9,199 bases of DNA from Candidatus Omnitrophota bacterium (GTDB lineage Bacteria; Omnitrophota; Gorgyraeia; Gygaellales; Profunditerraquicolaceae), in NCBI GenBank assembly GCA_029563245.1, contig JAKQSG010000088.1:1-9199 (forward strand), given 5' to 3'. A program made the translations under genes and the position numbers. The notes under the pieces are model-generated. The model made no database searches, had not been told where the DNA came from, and saw nothing but the letters and a program-made list of their open reading frames with translations. Below, piece by piece: positions 6,468 to 9,199 of this stretch (positions are counted from its first letter, which is position 1; each line of letters starts with the position of its first letter).

Positions 6468-7655
6468 CTATTCTAGGTAGGTATATATTTTACCCTTATA
6501 ATTACGCAAAACGTATTTACCCTTTGCCTGTGAAAGGATATAATTCGGGCCTACCGGGATCTTTCCGCCTCCCCCGGGGCCATCAATTACATAGGTAGGA
6601 ACAGCATAGCCTGATGTATGCCCGCGCAATTTCTCCATAATATTAATGCCGGTAGCCACCGGTGTCCTAAAATGCTGAGTACCCCTAACCGGATCGCACT
6701 GATAAATGTAATACGGCCTTACCCTTATTTTCAATAAATCATGAACCAGTTTTTTCATAATATAGGGGCGGTCATTTACCCCTTTTAAAAGCACAGTCTG
6801 AGAACCTAATGGTATGCCCGCCTCAGAGAGCATATCGCAGGCAATCTCGCAACGCTTTGTGATTTCCTTGGGATGGTTAAAATGTATGCTTAGCCATATA
6901 GGAGAATATTTTTTCAGCATATTCACCAGCTTCTCTGTAATTCTCTGGGGAAGGGTTACCGGGACTCGCGTACCAAGCCTTAACAGCTCTACATGGGAAA
7001 TAGAACGAATCCTTGAAATCAGGCTCTCCAGAAGATCATCCTCAAGAATTAAAGGGTCTCCTCCTGAAATAAGGACATCTCGTATCTTACGGTTACTCTT
7101 TATGTAATCTATGGCCTCATCGAATTTATTCGCAAAACCTGCTTCCTTTTCTTCATGATCACCTACTAAACGCCTTCGCGTACAATGCCGGCAATACATC
7201 GCGCACTGTTCTGTAGAAAGCAGCAAAACCCTGTCCGGATAACGATGTACTAAGTGAGGCGCCGGTGAATCCCTGTCTTCAGCACAAGGATCCGTCATTT
7301 CATGGGGAGAGATAAGAAACTCCTGCGCTACCGGGACAGCCTGCCTTCTTATAGGACAATTCTCATCCTCGGGGTCTAAGAGCGTCCCCCAATAAGGGGT
7401 AATCGCCATAGATAGCCTCCCCCTGGCCTTATCAATACCCTTTTCTTCATTAGGAGTAAGATTTATGATCTGGGAAAGCGCATCCTTGGTGCAAATTCTG
7501 TTTTTTATCTGCCAACGCCAATCCTCCCAGTCCAGAGGATTTACATCCTTATAAAGAGTTATCTGCTGATAGTCGCGAGGCCTTCTTGTGGTTCTGGGAG
7601 GAGCTATTACTTCCTGCTTTATTCTTTGGTTTTCTACCGCCGGGAGGTTGCTCAA
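6468..7655 (-). CDS. kamA: Lysine 2,3-aminomutase (radical SAM, PLP-dependent)
   Basis: KamA converts L-lysine to L-beta-lysine using a [4Fe-4S] cluster, S-adenosylmethionine and PLP. The 395-residue protein shows the family order: DWEDWRWQIKNRI (42-54); the radical SAM motif C151-x3-C155-x2-C158 in CAMYCRHCTRRR, with R160 at the carboxylate-binding Arg position; ISGGDP (196-201); and PGGGGK (360-365) holding the PLP lysine K365. D321 and D358 match Asp293 and Asp330 of the Clostridium subterminale enzyme, with identical 37- and 7-residue spacings to each other and the PLP lysine. These aspartates bind the lysine side-chain amine, which favours lysine over glutamate. The PGGGGK motif and C-terminal extension argue against EpmB. 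The start is a TTG overlapping the upstream stop by four bases (TTGA), with an AAAAGG five bases before it. No ablB-type acetyltransferase is visible nearby; the neighbours are ATP-grasp ligases. Confidence 0.93.
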   Translation of the reverse strand: MSNLPAVENQRIKQEVIAPPRTTRRPRDYQQITLYKDVNPLDWEDWRWQIKNRICTKDALSQIINLTPNEEKGIDKARGRLSMAITPYWGTLLDPEDENCPIRRQAVPVAQEFLISPHEMTDPCAEDRDSPAPHLVHRYPDRVLLLSTEQCAMYCRHCTRRRLVGDHEEKEAGFANKFDEAIDYIKSNRKIRDVLISGGDPLILEDDLLESLISRIRSISHVELLRLGTRVPVTLPQRITEKLVNMLKKYSPIWLSIHFNHPKEITKRCEIACDMLSEAGIPLGSQTVLLKGVNDRPYIMKKLVHDLLKIRVRPYYIYQCDPVRGTQHFRTPVATGINIMEKLRGHTSGYAVPTYVIDGPGGGGKIPVGPNYILSQAKGKYVLRNYKGKIYTYLE

Positions 7656-8653
7656 TTTAGCCTTTTCCTTTCTGAGGCACTTAAGAGTATAGCCTCGATC
7701 AAATCCTCGTATTTCATACCCGCAGCATAGGCCATAAGAGGGAAGTTCGACTCCTTAGGGTCTAGCCCTGGCAACGGGTTAATCTCTAATACATAAGGCA
7801 CATTGTTTTTATCCAAACGTATATCGGTACGCGAAATATCCATACAGCCTACGGCCCGGTGCGTCCTGAGGGCTACATCTTTTACCAGCTCTTCCGCCTC
7901 GTGATCTAACCGGGCAGGACAATAAAAAGAAGGGACTAGACCTTGGTTTTTATCTCCCTGGTATTCTTTCATTCTCCAGGAATAAAAATATTCTCCGCTG
8001 GAATTACAGTCAGAAAAATCTATTTCTAAGATTGGCAGAACGCGAGTCTTACCGTTCTCCAAGATACCCACCGTAAGCTCTTTCCCCTCGATAAATTCCT
8101 CCACCAGTGCGTCCTGGCGATAATTCAAGATAATTTCTTTCACTTTATTGAAGAGGTCATCCTTGTTATTGACTACATTTGTACTATTGATCCCCTTGGC
8201 TGATCCTTCGCAATTTGGCTTTACTATTAAAGGGAATTTAAGTAGGGGATCGAGTTCTTCGTTACCTCTGGAGAAAACCTGAAAACAGGGAGTAGGAATA
8301 TTTTCGGCCTGCAATATTTTCTTGGTAAGGGCCTTATTCAAGGCTAAGGCCAAAGAAAATGTTCCGGACCCGGTATAGGGAATATTTAAATAGTCGAGGA
8401 TTGCCGGGACTTCCGATTCGCGAAACTTACCGCGTATCCCCTCGGCGATATTAAAGACCATATCCACCCTATTCTTACTAAAATAGGAAAAAAGTTTCGG
8501 GTATTCTACGTCGATAGCCTCAACGCTATGGCCCTTTGTCTGCAGGGCAGAGACTATAGAGCCTATAGTCTCCTCGGAATCGTATTCGGAGAAATAATCC
8601 GCAGGTTTAGTCTCGTCTATTTTCTTTAAATTATAGGTCAGGGCTATTTTCAC
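7652..8653 (-). CDS. D-Ala-D-Ala-ligase-like ATP-grasp ligase, paralogue 1
   Basis: A complete 333-residue ATP-grasp protein of the D-alanine--D-alanine ligase superfamily, which joins a carboxylate to an amine through an acyl-phosphate. Visible are the pre-ATP-grasp domain (1-95, ending IPYTGSG at 91-97), NKALTKKIL (106-114), the ATP-binding VKPNCEGSAKGI (144-155), VEEFIEGKELTVGI (184-197), and the metal-binding triad D277, E290, N292 in RTDIRLD and YVLEINPLPG. The N-terminus lacks the GGxSxEREVS signature of true Ddl, having instead SEYDSEETIG (22-31), and NIAEGIRGKFRES (68-80) replaces the usual GxxGEDG loop. Substrates may therefore differ from D-alanine. A substrate-loop-like segment FYSWRMKEYQG (223-233) is kept. 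The start is a GTG directly after the preceding TAA, and the end overlaps kamA by four bases. Cell-wall, beta-lysine or peptide roles are all open. Confidence 0.85.
   Translation of the reverse strand: MKIALTYNLKKIDETKPADYFSEYDSEETIGSIVSALQTKGHSVEAIDVEYPKLFSYFSKNRVDMVFNIAEGIRGKFRESEVPAILDYLNIPYTGSGTFSLALALNKALTKKILQAENIPTPCFQVFSRGNEELDPLLKFPLIVKPNCEGSAKGINSTNVVNNKDDLFNKVKEIILNYRQDALVEEFIEGKELTVGILENGKTRVLPILEIDFSDCNSSGEYFYSWRMKEYQGDKNQGLVPSFYCPARLDHEAEELVKDVALRTHRAVGCMDISRTDIRLDKNNVPYVLEINPLPGLDPKESNFPLMAYAAGMKYEDLIEAILLSASERKRLN
7661..7671 (-). promoter_or_regulatory. Purine-rich ribosome site supporting the TTG start of kamA
   Basis: The minus strand reads AAAGGAAAAGG, ending five bases before the TTG at 7655. 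The next in-frame ATG is at residue 83, inside the conserved protein, so TTG is the only sensible start. The site lies within the last codons of the upstream ligase gene. Confidence 0.55.
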
Positions 8654-9199
8654 TTAATTTAAATTATACCTGTTTAGCGCGCTATTTAAGATCTTGCCTA
8701 TGATATCATCATAAGTAATACCGACATTCTCCGCAACTAGCTTAAATACATCTTCCGTAGAAAGAGAGGGCAGAGGGTTTATCTCTAAAACATAAGGCCT
8801 TCCATCCTGGTCAACGCGAAAATCTACGCGCCCGAAATCCAAACACTCTACCGCACGATAAGTCTTTAGCGCTAATTCATTAAGAGTTTTTTTCAATTCC
8901 GCAGTTATTTTAGCGGGGCAGATATACTCTAACCTATCAGAAGTAATCCGGGCAAAGGTATAAAATTTATCATTTAGTTTAAGTTTTCCATCTATTTTAA
9001 TCTGGACTGCCGGCATCACCTCGGGCTCGTCATTTCCTACTATAGCGACAGTAAACTCCTGCCCCGAAATAAACTCCTCTACCAATGCAGGCTGTTTATA
9101 GGAATTGATGATATATTCTACCTGCTGGCAAAGCTCTTCCTTAGTCTTAACCCGGGAACTCTCGCTTAAACCCTTAGAAGAACCTTCAAAGCGCGGCTT
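8654..9199 (-). CDS. D-Ala-D-Ala-ligase-like ATP-grasp ligase, paralogue 2 (N-terminus outside window)
   Basis: The frame is open from the right edge and gives 181 residues, matching paralogue 1 from its residue 145 onward, so about 145 N-terminal residues are missing. An apparent start near 9085 is only an internal TTG leucine codon: the upstream codons encode KPRFEGSSKGL, the ATP-binding loop. Further motifs in this fragment are LVEEFISGQEFTVAIV (39-54), VDFRVD (125-130) and YVLEINPLP (136-144), with the metal-binding Asp, Glu and Asn retained. It differs from paralogue 1 at acceptor positions: the substrate loop is short (FYTFARITSDRLEY, 79-92), and the segment after NPLP reads SLSTEDVF, losing the PG and the Ser-containing stretch of true Ddl. 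It likely arose by tandem duplication and divergence. It ends in TAA directly against the GTG of paralogue 1. Confidence 0.85.
   Translation of the reverse strand, partial: KPRFEGSSKGLSESSRVKTKEELCQQVEYIINSYKQPALVEEFISGQEFTVAIVGNDEPEVMPAVQIKIDGKLKLNDKFYTFARITSDRLEYICPAKITAELKKTLNELALKTYRAVECLDFGRVDFRVDQDGRPYVLEINPLPSLSTEDVFKLVAENVGITYDDIIGKILNSALNRYNLN

Noticed and set aside
6441..6480. Repeated CTAGGT words between the kamA stop and the promoter, considered as a terminator or operator
   Set aside because: They are two short direct copies about 25 bases apart with no G/C-rich stem and no U-run; one overlaps kamA codons. Chance is an adequate explanation.
6468..7655. Assigning the aminomutase as EpmB (EF-P lysylation) or glutamate 2,3-aminomutase
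   Set aside because: The PGGGGK loop, the length and the C-terminal region are KamA-type and not EpmB-type, and both aspartates that bind the lysine side-chain amine are present at the exact KamA spacing.
9083..9085. Possible TTG start that would make the rightmost gene a short 143-residue protein
   Set aside because: The frame stays open to the window edge and the upstream codons encode the ATP-binding loop of the ATP-grasp fold, so this is an internal leucine codon of a longer gene.

Overview
The window is a dense block of bacterial housekeeping and accessory metabolism. Every gene that can be supported lies on the minus strand, so transcription runs from the right edge to the left edge. 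Base composition is moderate (mid-40s % G+C by eye). Intergenic gaps are 0 to 18 bases except for one of about 109 bases. There are no RNA genes, insertion sequences, CRISPR arrays or attachment sites. The mix of a G-domain-less YchF relative, an EF-G-2-type factor, PurH-FolC-MnmE and a lysine aminomutase next to D-Ala-D-Ala-ligase-like proteins suggests an uncultivated Gram-negative lineage. Candidatus Omnitrophota is my guess, but this is an impression from gene content, not a proof.

Right block (9199 down to 6468): two tandem ATP-grasp proteins of the D-Ala-D-Ala ligase superfamily, the first cut by the window edge, are followed directly by a complete lysine 2,3-aminomutase (KamA). The junctions are a stop codon abutting a start codon and a 4-base overlap, so these three genes are almost certainly one transcription unit. 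Its promoter lies outside the window. The simplest reading is a small pathway that makes beta-lysine and joins it, or a related amino acid, to something else. The ligase substrates are unknown.

Break (6467 to 6359): the only real intergenic region. It carries a near-consensus sigma70-type promoter (TTGACC, 17 bases, TATAAT) reading left, then a leader of roughly 58 bases with a strong Shine-Dalgarno sequence.

Left block (6358 down to 1): an EF-G-2-like translational GTPase, a small YchF relative that keeps the C-terminal TGS-like domain but has lost its GTPase motifs, then purH, folC and mnmE (cut by the left edge). The first two look like a translationally coupled ribosome-associated pair. 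The last three are linked by folate: PurH consumes 10-formyl-tetrahydrofolate, FolC makes and polyglutamylates folates, and MnmE uses 5,10-methylene-tetrahydrofolate to modify the tRNA wobble uridine. Spacing suggests all five can be read from the promoter in the break.

The points most worth following up are the KamA plus double-ligase cluster and the G-domain-less YchF protein paired with an EF-G paralogue.
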